A stretch of DNA of 64,000 nucleotides, taken from positions 214,038 to 278,037 of the forward strand of contig NZ_CP073765.1 of the NCBI RefSeq assembly GCF_019343105.1, written 5' to 3'. The translations under genes and the position numbers were made by a program. The stretch is from Methylovirgula sp. HY1. Lineage in GTDB: Bacteria > Pseudomonadota > Alphaproteobacteria > Rhizobiales > Beijerinckiaceae. Below the pieces are notes generated by a model that saw only the letters and a program-made list of their open reading frames with translations, ran no database searches and was not told the origin of the DNA. Position 1 is the stretch's first letter. Each line of letters begins with the position of its first letter. Positions 52,990 to 63,806 of this stretch are shown here, piece by piece.

Positions 52990-54420
52990 ATGGCGAACAA
53001 AAAATATGGGGTTGGTCCGCGCAAAAAGCGCGGGCGTTTGGCAAGTGTGACACTGGCGGCGAGCTTGTGCTGCATCGGCGCGGCGGCGCATGCGCAGGAA
53101 GCCGTGAGTGGCGACCAAGCGCTGGCAACGACGAAGGCGCCGCCGCCTGTCGCTGCGCCGAGCGCCTTCAATGGTCCGCTGGCGACCTTCGCCGGGCCGC
53201 TCGCCGCGCAAGGCATCACCTTCCACGCGGTTGCGCTGAATTTTTCGGAAGTCAATCCCAGCCTCGGGCTGGCGCCCGGGCATGCCGCCAATTCGCTCTA
53301 TGTCATCGAGGGTGTCGATGCCGATCTCGGCAAGCTCATGGGCCTGGCGGGCACGTCGCTGCATTTTGAAAACATGTTCTTTCCGGCGACGGAAAATCTC
53401 AATATCGCGCCACAGATCGGCGACAGCCAAGTCGGCTATCAGCCGCCATACACGCCGCGGATCGCGCGGCTGTCGCGTGCCACGATCGAGCAGAAGGCGT
53501 TCGACAACCGTCTCGACGTGGAAGTCGGCGCGACGCATCCGGGCTATTATTATGCACTGTTCAACTGTAGCTCGATCAACACCTGCTTCCAGGACATGCT
53601 CTATCTCAATGCGGGCTACACGTCCTATGGGTTCGCCGTGCCGGGCGGCAATGTGAGCTATGCGATCTCGCCAAGCATTTATGTCGAGACAGGCGCTTTC
53701 GCGGTGCAGCCGGGCGCCAATTCTCACATCGGCTATGATTTCCCTAACGAGACCTATGATGGCGCTCTCGCCATGGCTGAGATCGGTCGCCGGGCGACTT
53801 TCAGCATGGAGCCTTTTCCATGGAAAATCTCGCTGACGGCTTTCGTCAACACGGCGAACCACCTCGACTATACGGCAGCAACAGCGTCGAACGGTGCCGC
53901 GAGCACGGTGTCGGGGACTTCGGGCATGGTGTTGCAAGGAGAGAAGGTGGTTTGGCGGCAAGACGGCGGCTCTGATGTGGGCAATAAGACGCCGATGGCC
54001 TTGAAGCTTTACGGCAGCTTCGGCTGGGCCTTCGATTCGACCATTCCGGTGCAGGGGGATACGTGGGTGGGCGCGACGCTCATGTCGCCTTTCGCGGGAC
54101 GCCCGAGCGACACCTACGGGCTGAAGTTCAACTGGCAACGGATGAACGCGAATTATACGAGCTATCTGACGGCGGCCAATTTCGTGTCCGGCGGCCCGGG
54201 CTTTTTATCTCCGTATCGTCGCGACTCATATATTTTCGAAGCCAATGCGCATTTGCAATTGCCATATGGCATGGCGTTTGAGCCCGTCGTTCAATACGAG
54301 ATCAATCCGAACAGCTATTTCAATCCGCTGACGCCAGCCAGGGCACGTGACGGCGTCTATATCGGCGGCACCTATGTCATTCCGCTGGGGACGCTGCTTG
54401 GCCTCCAGGCATCCAATTAA
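52990..54420 (+). CDS. Carbohydrate-selective porin, OprB family
   Basis: A 476-residue outer-membrane protein. A basic N-terminus (MANKKYGVGPRKKRGRLASV) and hydrophobic segment give a Sec signal with cleavage after AHA (about residue 36). The mature part has alternating beta-strand pattern with OprB-type features, including FHAVALNFSEVNPSLGLAPG, GYYYALFNCSSINTCFQDML and a C-terminal EPVVQYEINPNSYFNPLTPA region. It ends in a polar residue instead of the classical Phe. It is monocistronic, with a strong terminator 35 bp downstream. It probably admits sugars or other small solutes. Confidence 0.82.
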   Translation: MANKKYGVGPRKKRGRLASVTLAASLCCIGAAAHAQEAVSGDQALATTKAPPPVAAPSAFNGPLATFAGPLAAQGITFHAVALNFSEVNPSLGLAPGHAANSLYVIEGVDADLGKLMGLAGTSLHFENMFFPATENLNIAPQIGDSQVGYQPPYTPRIARLSRATIEQKAFDNRLDVEVGATHPGYYYALFNCSSINTCFQDMLYLNAGYTSYGFAVPGGNVSYAISPSIYVETGAFAVQPGANSHIGYDFPNETYDGALAMAEIGRRATFSMEPFPWKISLTAFVNTANHLDYTAATASNGAASTVSGTSGMVLQGEKVVWRQDGGSDVGNKTPMALKLYGSFGWAFDSTIPVQGDTWVGATLMSPFAGRPSDTYGLKFNWQRMNANYTSYLTAANFVSGGPGFLSPYRRDSYIFEANAHLQLPYGMAFEPVVQYEINPNSYFNPLTPARARDGVYIGGTYVIPLGTLLGLQASN

Positions 54421-54453
54421 CACCTTCTCCTGACTGCCCTCCCACAAGCCAAA

Positions 54454-54494
54454 GACAGGCAGACGAAGTCCCTTCGCCTGCCTGTCGTTTTTGG
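54454..54494 (+). terminator. Rho-independent terminator of the porin gene
   Basis: Stem GACAGGCAG (54454-54462) pairs with CTGCCTGTC (54478-54486) and is extended inward by CGAAG/CTTCG around a 3-base loop. GTTTTTGG follows. The strength and position fit termination of the porin transcript. Confidence 0.85.
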
Positions 54495-54687
54495 AATGAC
54501 GGCCCACCGAAGCCATGCTTGGAGGCTCACGCGCGAAAACGATCCAGTTTTAAGGGAGCAGATCAGAATTTACGCCTTGTGGCGCATGTTGCGGTTCACC
54601 GCCTTCTGGTCCGAACCTGACAGCCGGTTGAATGAGGCGGTGAATGTATCGGCGATCAGAAACTGCATCGGCGCCCCATTTCTTGGC

Positions 54688-55371
54688 TTAAATTTTCTCG
54701 ATCTTGGGCTCCGGCGAGCCTGCCCATGTCAGCCGCCAATAGGTACCTTGCGCCACAGATTGCACGGCATGGGGCCAAAGCGCGACGATGCAGGTGCCGC
54801 CTGCATGACGGACCGAAGAATAGATGATTCCGTTCAGGCCTTCCGCCCGCGTGGCATCCGCGAGGGCATTGCCGGCCGGATAGCCGATGGCCGTATCCGG
54901 ATGAAGCGAGATATGGGCTGGAACTTCGCGCAGATCCATGAACTCGCCTGCCAGGCTCGCGACCATCTGCACATATTCAACCACGGCTTGGTATTCGCCA
55001 GTCCGCCCGAGGAACTCGGTCATGTGAAAACCGACTTCCTTCAGGCAGGTCGCGACATCGAGCTCGGCATACCAGGCGCCTCTGCCGGGACCGTTAAAGC
55101 GGTTCAATTCCCTGGGGCGCGAATAGGCGAAGGCCGCGTTGATGAAGGCGGCATGCGGGACGCCGAAGACGAGTTCGTGCGCGTCGGTCTTCTCGATACC
55201 GCGCTCTTGTGCGATCAGCCGCGTGTTGGTGGCGCCTTCGATCTCGGCGAGCGCTGCAAGGTCATCATCATCGACCAGAAGCTTGAGGACGGATGGCCGC
55301 TTATTGGCGGTGGAGACCAGCCTGATCGTCCGGGCGAAGGCTTCGCGGATGACGGGCAGGCCGTCGGGCAA
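54688..55371 (-). CDS. RES-domain toxin (second locus)
   Basis: A 227-residue RES protein, longer than the one at 19623-20147 and clearly divergent. It has the core RFNGPGRGAWYAELDVATCL (R-x-N...G...Y) near residues 90-110 and EGLNGIIYSSVRHAGGTCIV near the C-terminus, the family's Ser-containing region. It is expected to consume NAD+. It lies 2 bp after the antitoxin stop. Confidence 0.87.
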   Translation of the reverse strand: MPDGLPVIREAFARTIRLVSTANKRPSVLKLLVDDDDLAALAEIEGATNTRLIAQERGIEKTDAHELVFGVPHAAFINAAFAYSRPRELNRFNGPGRGAWYAELDVATCLKEVGFHMTEFLGRTGEYQAVVEYVQMVASLAGEFMDLREVPAHISLHPDTAIGYPAGNALADATRAEGLNGIIYSSVRHAGGTCIVALWPHAVQSVAQGTYWRLTWAGSPEPKIEKI

Positions 55372-55373
55372 TC

Positions 55374-55811
55374 TTAGAGCCCTCCGCGCACAGCATCGAC
55401 ATAGCGCCGGACTTCGATCATCTGCGGGATGCCGCCCTCGATCATGGAGTTAATCGGAGTCCGATGATCGAAGAGCGGCCCTTTATTGGGAAGCCTGACC
55501 CAACGGTCGGCCATGTCACTTGCAAACAGGAGGTGAAGCCCCTTGAACAGGCCGACCGTCGCCGAGACTCGGGTCAATTGATCCTGGCTCAGCGCCTGTT
55601 CCCACTTGCCACTCTTAATTCGATCCCAGGTGCTGCCGGAAACCCCGAGCAGAGCAGCGGCCTCCGTATTGCTCAGGTTCCAGCGCTGCGCGAGGTTAGT
55701 AAAGGCTTTAAGAGCCGGACTGGACAACCGCTCACGGTCTTCGGCCGCGGCGAAGGTCTGGCGTTCAATAGGGGTAAGGGGGGCGCCCGACTGCCGGGCT
55801 ACTTTGCTCAT
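55374..55811 (-). CDS. Xre/MbcA/ParS-type antitoxin (second locus)
   Basis: A 145-residue protein with an Xre-type helix-turn-helix (residues about 35-75: FTNLAQRWNLSNTEAAALLG, then VSGSTWDRIKSGKWEQ) and a C-terminal DUF2384 toxin-binding domain (LFDHRTPINSMIEGGIPQMI, EVRRYVDAVRGG). It precedes its RES toxin in an operon. It is far from the first antitoxin in sequence, so the two loci probably do not cross-neutralise. Confidence 0.88.
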   Translation of the reverse strand: MSKVARQSGAPLTPIERQTFAAAEDRERLSSPALKAFTNLAQRWNLSNTEAAALLGVSGSTWDRIKSGKWEQALSQDQLTRVSATVGLFKGLHLLFASDMADRWVRLPNKGPLFDHRTPINSMIEGGIPQMIEVRRYVDAVRGGL

Positions 55812-55864
55812 TCTCGTCTCCTGACGTTCTCATATACATCATTTGACAAAGATTTACAATCTCA

Positions 55865-55955
55865 GACCCTAAACAGCTTCATCACCTCGTCGCCGAAGTG
55901 GTTGATGATCTCTGGCCTGCTGCTGCGGGTTTGATGGACACCGAGACCGAATGAT
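55865..55955. other. Gene tail joined to a solitary IS3 end
   Basis: On the minus strand the last 18 codons of an unknown gene (PEIINHFGDEVMKLFRV, stop at about 55865) meet, at about 55911, a copy of the IS3 left end (GGCCTGCTGCTGCGGGTTTG, then ATGGACACCGAGA). The rest of that IS3 is missing. It marks an old IS3 insertion followed by deletion. The gene tail was not identified. Confidence 0.45.
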
Positions 55956-55967
55956 TCATTAATTCGA

Positions 55968-56225
55968 TTATTGGTTGGCTTCGGTAAGACTGACAACCAG
56001 CTTCAGGAATTGCCCGCCGTTTTCGTCGTGGCGCTTGTCAAGGAGCCGTTGGCCGGCAGTTATGAAACGACAATCGCGTTGAAGCGCGAGCGCGAGATAA
56101 AAGCAATCGTAAGCTGGATGATTAAGAGAAATTGCGATTCGGGTTGCGGCGGCAACGTAGGATCGTGTTGGTATAAAATCGATATCGATTGAGGTTGCTA
56201 TAGCGTCTGCGGCGGCCTCGGCTTG
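55968..56225 (-). pseudogene. PIN-domain toxin (VapC-like), C-terminal remnant
   Basis: The frame encodes the second half of a PIN domain: AAADAIATSIDIDFIPTRSY, then AAATRIAISLNHPAYDCFYL with the third acidic residue, and RDCRFITAGQRLLDKRHDEN, where the usual TAD is TAG. The first Asp and the Glu are absent, so it lacks a complete active site. No antitoxin gene lies upstream in the same orientation. Confidence 0.65.
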
Positions 56226-56359
56226 CCCCTGAGAAATGCTTATTTTTGAATGTGACAAGCAACGCATGCCCCTAATGTTGCGACTCGAGAAATGCGCATG
56301 ATTTCGGCGGCAATCCGTCTCGACGCCGCGACGGATCGTGACACACGCCCGCGACGCTT

Positions 56360-56567
56360 TAAAGAAGATCGGCGAACTGCTGTAGTTCCGCAGCCGTGGT
56401 GACGAGACCTTGGCGTGTCAGTGTATCGAGGTATTCCTCGATGCTGTAAGTCGGGTTTTGGAGGCGGGCGCGCACCTTGGCGACCGCCTTGCAGAAGATA
56501 CCAGGGGCAAGGTCGAACTGCTTGGTCAGAAATTCGTCGGGGTGCTGCGCCTTGAAGTTGCGCCTTA
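56360..56567 (-). pseudogene. PIN-type toxin, C-terminal remnant
   Basis: A minus-strand frame overlapping the start of the region after vapC reads NVRRNFKAQHPDEFLTKQFD, then LAPGIFCKAVAKVRARLQNP and YLDTLTRQGLVTTAAELQQF, with a stop at about 56360. The AQHPDEFL block and the following helices match the tail of a different PIN-domain family from the remnant at 55968. The nuclease core is missing. Confidence 0.55.
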
Positions 56568-57017
56568 CATTGATAAGGCTGCCTCGTCGGGCAGCGACAC
56601 GTCGACTCCGAACGGAAGAAAATGTTTCACGTTGCCGGTGATGATGACGAGATCGTGCGCCTGGGCGATGCCGGCGATCGTGGCGTCCGCCATTCCAGGA
56701 TCAAATCCTGCGCAGAGCGCTTTCGCTTCCAATTGTCCCGAGAGCGCGGCAGCGGTGGCGTCGAGGTTAAGAATTTTGTCGGGATAGGAGGTGACGAGCG
56801 CTGAGAGCCAAGCCCGCAGGCTCGCCACCTTCGCGGAAGCGCCCTTGTGTTCGAGCAACGCGATCCCTTTTTCGATCTCGTGGATTGTGACGACCGACAG
56901 AAAAATCAGACCTTCGCTATCCCTGCTTTCCAGCCATCTGAGAAAGTGCTCGGATGCGTCGCCCGCGTAGGGTGAAAGCATCGAGATGACATTAGTGTCG
57001 AGCAAGAACCCACTCAA
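56565..57017 (-). CDS. vapC: PIN-domain ribonuclease toxin VapC
   Basis: A 150-residue PIN toxin. Acidic active-site residues are visible: Asp in FLLDTNVISML (residue 7), Glu in LSVVTIHEIEKGIALLE (about 48) and Asp in GFDPGMADATIAGIAQAH (about 112), then IITGNVKHFLPFGVDVSLPD. It overlaps the antitoxin stop by ATGA at 57014. It would cleave RNA, typically tRNA or rRNA in this family. Confidence 0.9.
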   Translation of the reverse strand: MSGFLLDTNVISMLSPYAGDASEHFLRWLESRDSEGLIFLSVVTIHEIEKGIALLEHKGASAKVASLRAWLSALVTSYPDKILNLDATAAALSGQLEAKALCAGFDPGMADATIAGIAQAHDLVIITGNVKHFLPFGVDVSLPDEAALSM

Positions 57018-57262
57018 AGTTCGACATCCCGGGAAGGTGAGCGATTACGCTCGAACTCGCCGCCCGGGAACGTCCTCAGATAGGCGACGAGGCCGGAGCG
57101 CTTCTTTTCGAGGATTTTGCGGGCGATTTCAGCCGCTTCGACCGACACGAGCGCGGCGACCGGCTTGCCATGGCGGGTGATGGTAACGATCTCGCCCTTG
57201 AACGCATCGTCGACGAGGCTGGAAAAGCCAGCCTTTGCGTCCTTTAGATTGATGATTGGCAT
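57014..57262 (-). CDS. Phd/YefM-type antitoxin paired with VapC
   Basis: An 82-residue protein with the Phd N-terminal DNA-binding fold (MPIINLKDAKAGFSSLVDDA, GEIVTITRHGKPVAALVSVE) and a toxin-binding tail (YLRTFPGGEFERNRSPSRDV). It is the first gene of the pair. Autoregulation through the palindrome at 57282-57299 is likely. Confidence 0.9.
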   Translation of the reverse strand: MPIINLKDAKAGFSSLVDDAFKGEIVTITRHGKPVAALVSVEAAEIARKILEKKRSGLVAYLRTFPGGEFERNRSPSRDVEL

Positions 57263-57281
57263 GAAACGTCCTTAGACAAAA

Positions 57282-57299
57282 GTAGTCATATGTGACTAC
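57282..57299 (-). promoter_or_regulatory. Operator-like palindrome upstream of phd-vapC
   Basis: Arms GTAGTCA (57282-57288) and TGACTAC (57293-57299) with a 4-bp spacer, 20 bp upstream of the antitoxin start. Spacing and symmetry fit a Phd-dimer binding site. Confidence 0.6.
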
Positions 57300-57606
57300 A
57301 ATAGGCTTTTTGCTCTGAGAATTCAACCGGCCGGCACAGGCCAAATCGGCGAGCAAGGAGATTAAAAGGTACGGCGCCGATTTGATTCCGTTGGGGGGGT
57401 GAACCTAAAACGGTACCTTGCCGGGAACGAGATCTAGGGCTTAACCGGACGTTTCAGGGAAAAAAGCAACAAGATTAAAACGGCAGCCAAGTTCCATAAG
57501 ATAAATTATGCGAATTGAGTGTATAGTCGCAATATAGAGATGACACCCTTGCGCAAGGTTCAAATGGCACTCGCCCGCCAATCGGGGTTGGCGGAGACGG
57601 TGCCCA

Positions 57607-58457
57607 ATGGCGATGGTGTCGATGAGCGATCGGGAGTTTTCTCGGCTGGATGTTTTGATGGATGTCAATGCTGGCCGAATGTCGGTCAGCGATGCCTGTT
57701 CAAGGATGGGCTTACGGAGACGCCAGGTGTTTCGGCTACTGGCTGGGTTTAGGGCTCAAGGTTCGGTCAGTCTGGTCTCCAAGCGACGTGGCAAGCCGAG
57801 CAACAATCGGCTGCCCGCCGAAGTTCGCGACTTGGCCATGGTAATCGTAAAGGACCGTTACGCGGATTTTGGTCCTACGTTGGCGGCGGAGAAGCTTGCG
57901 GAGTTGCATGGCTGCAAGGTGTCGCGGGAGACCTTGCGCCAGTGGATGATCGAGGATGGTCTGTGGCTCGACCGGAAGGATCGACGTAAGCCAGTTCATC
58001 AACCTCGCCATCGACGAGATTGTTTGGGTGAGCTGGTACAGATTGACGGTTGCGAGCATTGGTGGTTCGAGGACCGCGGATCGCAATGCACGCTACTCGT
58101 GTTCGTCGATGACGCGACGAGCCAGCTTATGCATTTGAAGTTCGTTCCGAGCGAGAGCGCCTTTGCCTATTTTCAGGCGACCCGTGAGTATCTCGAACGC
58201 CATGGCAAGCCGATCGCGTTCTATAGCGACAAGCATTCGGTGTTTCGTGTGTCGAAGACGCATGCCGCCGGTGGTGATGGGATGACGCAATTTGGCAGGG
58301 CCTTGCATGAACTGAACATCGACATCCTTTGCGCCAACTCTTCGCAAGCAAAGGGTCGCGTCGAACGAGCGCATAAGACTCTGCAGGATCGTTTGGTAAA
58401 GGAGCTGCGTCTCGCAGGCATCGACGATATTGAGATGGCGAATGCGTTCTTAAGCGG
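57607..58457 (+). pseudogene. ISNCY-family transposase, N-terminal part
   Basis: About 284 genuine residues. The helix-turn-helix region has MSVSDACSRMGLRRRQVFRL (residues about 25-44). The rve-like core has LVQIDGCEHWWFEDRG (Asp), LLVFVDDATSQLMHLKFVPS (Asp) and CANSSQAKGRVERAHKTLQD (Glu). The frame is cut at 58457, within ANAFLSG, by IS21. It continues at 61120 with FAADYNARFGKPPR once IS21 and one AAGCGG are removed. Confidence 0.88.
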
Positions 58458-58585
58458 TATAGCGCGACGATCTGGATGAGAGGCGCGCGACGATCTGGAT
58501 GAGAATCTGGTGTCGCGGCGATGTCGATATTCGCGGCGTTGATTGACGCGCGCAAGAGTTTTTCGATGTTGATTGTCGCGGCGCG

Positions 58586-60960
<2,375 letters not shown>

Positions 60961-61113
60961 TTACCCGGCCAGCCGTGATCGCCAGAAGGCTTCCAAAGAA
61001 ACGCTTCGCCATTGGGCTGTACATCCAGTCGGGCTACGCCCTCCTTCCGTCACAGCCCAATGGCGATTCTCACCTAGATTGACGCGCTGTTCTCATCTTG
61101 TTTGTCGCGCGGC

Positions 61114-61375
61114 AAGCGGCTTCGCGGCTGATTATAATGCGCGCTTCGGGAAGCCTCCTCGCCTTGACAAGAATCTTCATCGGCCGCTCGGTCCACGGGA
61201 CGATCTTGATGGAAGTTTTGCGTGGCGCGAGGAAAGGACGGTGACGCATAATCTGACGGTCCAGTATGACCGTGTGATGTTCCTTTTGGAGCCGAACGAC
61301 GTAACGCGGGGCCTCGCGCGTAAGCGCGTGACGGTTTACGATTTCCCGAATGGGAGAGTGGAGATCCGCCACAAC
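61114..61375 (+). pseudogene. ISNCY-family transposase, C-terminal part
   Basis: It continues the frame interrupted at 58457: SGFAADYNARFGKPPRLDKN, then HRPLGPRDDLDGSFAWREER, TVTHNLTVQYDRVMFLLEPN and VTVYDFPNGRVEIRHN, typical ISNCY tail sequence. At 61376 an IS3 end begins, so the last about 60-80 residues are missing. Confidence 0.88.
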
Positions 61376-61436
61376 TGGCCTGCTGCCGGTTTGATGGACA
61401 CCGAGATTAGGTGTTTCATGGAGCCGGAGGTAGCAG

Positions 61437-61727
61437 ATGCAACGACGGAAGTTTTCGCGGGAGTTTAAGGTCGAGGCGGTTCGGCTGATCCGAGATCGGG
61501 GTGTTGCGGTCGCCCAGGCCTCGCGCGATCTTGAGGTTCATGAGAACGTTCTGCGCAAATGGGTGAAGGAGTTGGCCACTGACCCGGTTCAAGCCTTCCC
61601 CGGTCAGGGCCAGATGAAAGCCGAGCAACTCGAGATCGAGCGCCTTCGGCGCGAGGTGACCAGACTCAGGGCGGAGCGCGATATTTTAAAAAAGGCCGCG
61701 GCGTTCTTCGCGAAGGAGTCGACATGA
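61437..61727 (+). CDS. IS3-family OrfA
   Basis: A 96-residue protein with the transposase_8 helix-turn-helix (MQRRKFSREFKVEAVRLIRD, residues 1-20, and ASRDLEVHENVLRKWVKEL) and a C-terminal leucine zipper (ELEIERLRREVTRLRAERDI). A GGAGG motif lies upstream of the ATG. It overlaps orfB (ATGA at 61724), where IS3 elements use -1 frameshifting to make the OrfAB transposase. Confidence 0.9.
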   Translation: MQRRKFSREFKVEAVRLIRDRGVAVAQASRDLEVHENVLRKWVKELATDPVQAFPGQGQMKAEQLEIERLRREVTRLRAERDILKKAAAFFAKEST

Positions 61728-62589
61728 AGTTCTCCTTCATTGCGAAGCACCGCGCGATCTGGCCGGTGGCCTGGATGTGCGAAGCTCTGTCCGTCTCCCG
61801 TTCCGGCTTTCATGCCTGGCTGCGACGCGCTCCGAGCCGGCGGGCCAAGAGCGATGAAGCGATCGGCGTCAAGGTGCGGGCGAGCTTCATGGCCAGCGCC
61901 CGCACCTATGGCGCCCGCCGGGTCTGGCGGGATGTTCTGGCCGAGGGCGTTTCCTGTGGGCTGCACAAGATCGAGCGCCTGATGCGGGCGCAAGCCCTGC
62001 GGGCGCGGCCGCGCCGGCGGGGACTGCCAAAGGATGGCGACGAGCGCCTTTCCACGGCGATTGCCGCCAATGTCTCGATCGTCAGTTCGTGGCGCAGCGG
62101 CCGAACCAGAAATGGATCGCCGACTTCACCTATATCTGGACGGCCGAGGGATGGCTCTATGTTGCGGCGGTGATCGATCTGTTCTCGCGGCGCGTCGTCG
62201 GCTGGTCGATGAAGGCCGAGATGACGGCGGGGCTCGTCACCGACGCCCTCCTGATGGCGATCTGGCGGCGTGGAAGACCGAATGCTCTGCTACATCACTC
62301 GGATCGCGGCAGCCAATATACGAGCGAGCCGTTCCAGCGCTTGCTCGCCGAGCACGGTGTTGCTTGTTCGATGAGCCGATCCGGCAATTGCTGGGACAAC
62401 GCCGCGATGGAGAGCTTCTTCTCGTCGCTCAAGACCGAGCGAACGGCGGCAAAGGTCTATCGGACCAGAGACCAGGCCAGAGCCGACGTGTTCGATTACA
62501 TCGAGCGCTTCTACAACGCGGTTCGCAGACACTCGACTTTGGGATATCTCAGCCCGATTGAGTTTGAGACGAAGGGTGGGTTAGCTTAA
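61724..62589 (+). pseudogene. IS3-family OrfB transposase, single-base frameshift
   Basis: The frame starts MKFSFIAKHRAIWPVAWMCE and is good through AIAANV (about residue 117), then goes out of frame at about 62073. The second frame runs VAQRPNQKWIADFTYIWTAE to the stop at 62589 and holds the DDE core: Asp in IADFTYI, Asp in LLHHSDRGSQYTS and Glu in NCWDNAAMESFFSSLKTER. Adding one C (AATGTCCTCGATCG) would restore the protein (NVLDRQFVAQRPNQ). The defect is one missing base, real or a sequencing error. Confidence 0.88.
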
Positions 62590-62619
62590 CTGCGTGTCCA
62601 CGAAACCGGCAGCAGGCCA

Positions 62620-62874
62620 CTCCTCGCGGCATCCATTAGTGTAGCAGCCGCATTGACCGGCGCGCGTGGAGCGATTACGCGAAGAGATCTATGCTATCGC
62701 GCGTGGTGATCGGGAGGTACCGACGCTTATCGCTATCTACGACAGGCTTTTTGATCATATGGCGAGAAGGTAGAGCGCAACCCATTCCCTAGCCGGGACG
62801 TTGATTTGACCAACGATGCGGAGGATCGGTAGATTGATGGTGACGATGCGCCGCAAATTGGCTGAGGTGATCGC
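62620..62874. other. Gene-poor gap after IS3
   Basis: A start-less plus-strand frame (LREEIYAIARGDREVPTLIA, then IYDRLFDHMARR, stop at about 62774) may be the tail of a lost gene, unidentified. The rest appears non-coding. Confidence 0.35.
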
Positions 62875-63102
62875 ATGACCCTTGAAGATCGTGTCGTCGC
62901 AGTTATTCTCTGCGCCAGAGACATTTTACCTGATTTCGATGCCCTACTGAGCTTTATCAAGACGCCGCATGAGACGCTGGAAGGCCGCAAGCCAGGCGCC
63001 GTCATGTTAGCCTCGGAGGCCGGTGCGATCGAAGTTATGGCGGTTCTAGGCAAGATTGCTGCCGAGAGGATCGGTAAACTTTCAGCGGTTTCGCCGAAAT
63101 GA
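62875..63102 (+). CDS. Small protein resembling the C-terminal domain of MbcA/ParS antitoxins
   Basis: A 75-residue ORF: MTLEDRVVAVILCARDILPD, FDALLSFIKTPHETLEGRKP, then LASEAGAIEVMAVLGKIAAE. The pattern (helix, F-x-TPH-x-LEGRKP, then GA-EV-x-LGKI) resembles the DUF2384 toxin-binding domain in which a TP-P-L-G-x-x-P segment is followed by a helix ending in L-x-I. The DNA-binding half is missing and no RES toxin follows. It could be an orphan or truncated antitoxin, or another small protein. The assignment is tentative. Confidence 0.4.
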   Translation: MTLEDRVVAVILCARDILPDFDALLSFIKTPHETLEGRKPGAVMLASEAGAIEVMAVLGKIAAERIGKLSAVSPK

Positions 63103-63149
63103 CACTCTCCGCGAATGCGGTCATCAGAAGCGCTTAATAACGCCATGTC

Positions 63150-63265
63150 GATCACTCCATTACCCCCACCAAAAACAAGCAGGGGTGGTTCGAACATGGG
63201 TCAACTCTCGGTGGAAATATCCTTCTGTGCCGGGTCAGCTCTCAGTGGAAATCAACATGCCCGTG
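63150..63265. repeat. Direct repeats resembling an IS21-type terminus
   Basis: GGGTCAACTCTCGGTGGAAA (from about 63197) and GGGTCAGCTCTCAGTGGAAA (from about 63232) are spaced about 35 bp apart, followed by TCAACA. Repeated 20-bp words next to a terminal TCAACA are what some IS21 3' ends look like. No transposase gene is attached. It is probably a solo end or the trace of a deleted IS. Confidence 0.4.
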
Positions 63266-63365
63266 CTCAACGCGTCTCGCCGCCGCCAGCGTGCCGGAAC
63301 GGCCGCGCGGCACGATGTCGATGTCAATGTCGTGCGGCCGTTTTCCGCAAAACCCGGAGATTCTC

Positions 63366-63806
63366 GTGAACAGCTTTGCCCGCGATATGACACCGACCGT
63401 CGACCTGACCCAAGATAGAGCTACAGGGCCGGTACGGCGCCAGCGCCCGATCTATGTCGACCTCCTGCCGCCATGCAACGCGGCTTGTCCTGCCGGGGAG
63501 AACGTCCAAGCCTGGCTAGCCTTGGCGCAAGCCGGCAAATTTCGCGCGGCATGGGAAGCGCTCGTCCATGACAATCCCATGCCGGCGGTGCATGGCCGCG
63601 TCTGCTATCACCCATGCGAGACGAGCTGCAATCGCAAGGATCTCGACAATGCGGTCGATATTCATGCCGTGGAACGCTTTCTCGGCGATATGGCGAACGA
63701 GCAAGGTTGGCCAATTCCGGTCGATCATCCGCCGACCGGCAAGCGTGTGCTCATCGTCGGCGCCGGACCGAGCGGCCTTTCGGCAGCCTACCATTTCACG
63801 CAGCTT
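63366..63806 (+). pseudogene. GltD-like FAD/Fe-S oxidoreductase, truncated
   Basis: I chose the GTG at 63366 (VNSFARDMTPTVDLTQ), with GGAGA 8 bp upstream. An ATG at 63384 is an alternative. About 147 genuine residues follow: the N-terminal Fe-S domain of glutamate-synthase small subunit/dihydropyrimidine-dehydrogenase type (CNAACPAGENVQAW, HGRVCYHPCETSCNRKDLD) and the FAD-binding motif KRVLIVGAGPSGLSAAYH. After FTQL the expected LGH is replaced by RVTDLV and a stop, at the junction with foreign DNA (about 63806). It would pass electrons between NAD(P)H and a partner. The C-terminal two-thirds is not in the window. Confidence 0.8.

Larger units (their letters stand above)
61376..62619 (+). mobile_element. 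IS3-family insertion sequence, full length
   Basis: A 1244-bp element with ends TGGCCTGCTGCCGGTTTGAT and, inverted, TGGCCTGCTGCCGGTTTCGT. It contains orfA and a frameshifted orfB. No target duplication is visible (AAC before, CTC after), consistent with a later deletion at the right flank, where the ISNCY tail is missing. A truncated copy lies at 3826-4174 and a solitary end at about 55911. Confidence 0.88.
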
